A program made the position numbers and the translations under genes. Under the pieces are notes generated by a model. It was not told where the DNA came from. It saw only the letters and a list, made by a program, of their open reading frames with translations, and ran no database searches. Below are positions 62,878 to 64,000 of a DNA stretch of 64,000 bases, piece by piece. Position 1 is the stretch's first letter, and each line of letters begins with the position of its first letter. The stretch covers positions 1 to 64,000 of the forward strand of contig CAVUIK010000002.1 of NCBI GenBank assembly GCA_963741565.1, written 5' to 3'. Source of the stretch: Ga0077555 sp963741565. Lineage in GTDB: Bacteria; Pseudomonadota; Alphaproteobacteria; Rhizobiales; Hyphomicrobiaceae.

Positions 62878-63045
62878 CTCCTCAGTGTCGCACGGTCGCC
62901 TTTACATTTGGTTTTTGGGGGCCGGTGGCCTGTGCCGCTCTCGGGACGGGAAGCTGGACCCGCGGATCGAAAGCCATTACATGCCCTCCCAGCACAGGCC
63001 GGATGCCGTCGGCGGATGTGTGATTGCCGGCCGAACGCAAACCCG

Positions 63046-64000
63046 ATGCCTGACCGCGAGTCCGACTTCTCTTATCGCCTGATCCGCCAGGATGGCCTCG
63101 CCCGCCTCGGCGAGATTGCGACGCCGCGCGGCGTCATTCGGACGCCCGCTTTCATGCCGGTCGGCACGGTCGGCACGGTGAAGGCGCTCTATCCCGATCA
63201 AGTGAAGGGCGCCGGCGCCGACATCATCCTCGGCAACACCTATCATCTCATGCTGCGGCCAGGTGCGGAGCGGGTCGCACGCCTCGGCGGCTTGCATACG
63301 TTCATGCGCTGGGATGGGCCGATCCTCACGGACTCCGGTGGCTTCCAGGTGATGAGCCTCTCCCAGATCCGCAAGATTACTGAGGAGGGCGCGGCGTTCC
63401 AGTCGCACATCGACGGCTCCAGGCATCTGCTGACGCCCGAACGCTCGATCGAAATCCAGTGCTTGCTCGGCGCCGACATCCAGATGCAACTCGACGAATG
63501 TATCGAGTATCCGGCCGAGCACGCCGAGGCGCGCCGCGCGATGGAACTCTCGCTACGCTGGGCCGAGCGCTCGCAGGCGGCGTTCGCGCGACTGGGAAAG
63601 CCTGGGCAGGCGTTGTTCGGCATCGTTCAGGGCGGTACCTACCGCGACCTGCGGCGGGAGTCGGCCGATCAACTCGTCGCCATGGATTTGCCCGGCTACG
63701 CGGTTGGCGGGCTTGCGGTGGGCGAGGGGCATCAGGTGATGCTGACCACGCTCGAGGATACGCTGCCGCGGCTACCCATCAGCGAAGCCACGCTACCTCA
63801 TGGGTGTCGGCACGCCGGAAGATCTGATCGAGGCGGTCGCTCGAGGCATCGACATGTTCGACTGCGTGATGCCGACGCGGAATGGCCGCCACGGCCTCGC
63901 CTTCACGTGGGGTGGCCGGATCAATTTGCGCAATGCGCGCCATGCCGAGGATCCGGCCTGTCTCGATGCGGCAAGCGCGTGCCCGGCGGCGCGGGACTAT
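63046..64000 (+). CDS. tgt: tRNA-guanine transglycosylase, 3' end outside window, frameshifted
   Basis: The first ~246 codons encode Tgt: FMPVGTVGTVKALYPDQVK, ILGNTYHLMLRPG, RWDGPILTDSGGFQVMSL (catalytic Asp), LGADIQMQLDECIEY, GIVQGGTYRDLRR, GYAVGGLAVGEG. Near 63784 an extra G shifts the frame; after it the next frame reads YLMGVGTPEDLIEAVARGID and FDCVMPTRNGRHG (second catalytic Asp), reaching the window end. Without the base the join reads ISKPRYLMGVGTP. The enzyme exchanges G34 for preQ1 in tRNA and feeds QueA. The C-terminal zinc site lies outside. Confidence 0.93.
   Translation, partial: MPDRESDFSYRLIRQDGLARLGEIATPRGVIRTPAFMPVGTVGTVKALYPDQVKGAGADIILGNTYHLMLRPGAERVARLGGLHTFMRWDGPILTDSGGFQVMSLSQIRKITEEGAAFQSHIDGSRHLLTPERSIEIQCLLGADIQMQLDECIEYPAEHAEARRAMELSLRWAERSQAAFARLGKPGQALFGIVQGGTYRDLRRESADQLVAMDLPGYAVGGLAVGEGHQVMLTTLEDTLPRLPISEATLPHGCRHAGRSDRGGRSRHRHVRLRDADAEWPPRPRLHVGWPDQFAQCAPCRGSGLSRCGKRVPGGAGL

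Overview
The window looks like chromosomal DNA of a GC-rich alphaproteobacterium of the order Hyphomicrobiales (Rhizobiales), near the Bradyrhizobium/Rhodopseudomonas side. The support is a CckA-type cell-cycle kinase, two exact CtrA boxes (TTAA-N7-TTAA), an alphaproteobacterial DksA with a Lys/Ala-rich tail, a FliO-like protein, DUF6456, and the style of KdsA, HemB, QueA, Tgt, NuoE and NuoF. There is no phage, transposase, CRISPR array or rRNA operon. One tRNA with a CAU anticodon is present.

Layout. 1-925: non-coding DNA with a tandem repeat, a minus-strand terminator and a candidate structured RNA. 0.9-8.3 kb: dksA, an MscS-type channel, a FliO-like protein and cckA. 8.4-12.7 kb: a probable threonine catabolic module (Lrp regulator, threonine ammonia-lyase, pyruvate-dehydrogenase-type E1). 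12.7-15.2 kb: PilZ protein, tRNA and a TadG-like von Willebrand protein. 15.2-24.1 kb: a nitrilase/GNAT/NTF2 operon, a secreted esterase, two TM1410-family putative glycoside hydrolases, and a DUF6456 / orphan DnaA-domain-IV pair. 24.1-33.6 kb: a nucleotide-kinase-like/BON fusion, a large subtilase, a dioxygenase, a CoA-binding protein, a third TM1410 protein, enoyl-CoA hydratase, VOC protein and thioesterase. 33.6-43.4 kb: rplM-rpsI, then nuoE and nuoF separated by five unrelated genes. 43.4-52.2 kb: an RTX-repeat protein, a RraA/CoA-transferase pair, hemB, a peptide-type ABC solute-binding protein, a GST and an SDR. 52.3-56.9 kb: cytochrome b561, a di-haem DUF4384 protein and a caspase-like protein lacking its catalytic residues. 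57-64 kb: GFA protein, kdsA, two cyclophilins, an M23 peptidase overlapping a NamZ-type muramidase, queA and a truncated tgt.

Six conserved genes are interrupted by small indels: nitrilase, quinone oxidoreductase, solute-binding protein (twice), SDR (twice), NamZ and Tgt. Nearly all are explained by one extra base, which points to insertion-type sequencing errors more than to decay. The strongest candidates for undescribed biology are the b561/di-haem/pseudocaspase cluster, the orphan DnaA domain IV with DUF6456, the three TM1410 paralogues (one with a CtrA box just upstream), and a hairpin repeat whose arms covary around a fixed loop and which abuts terminators.
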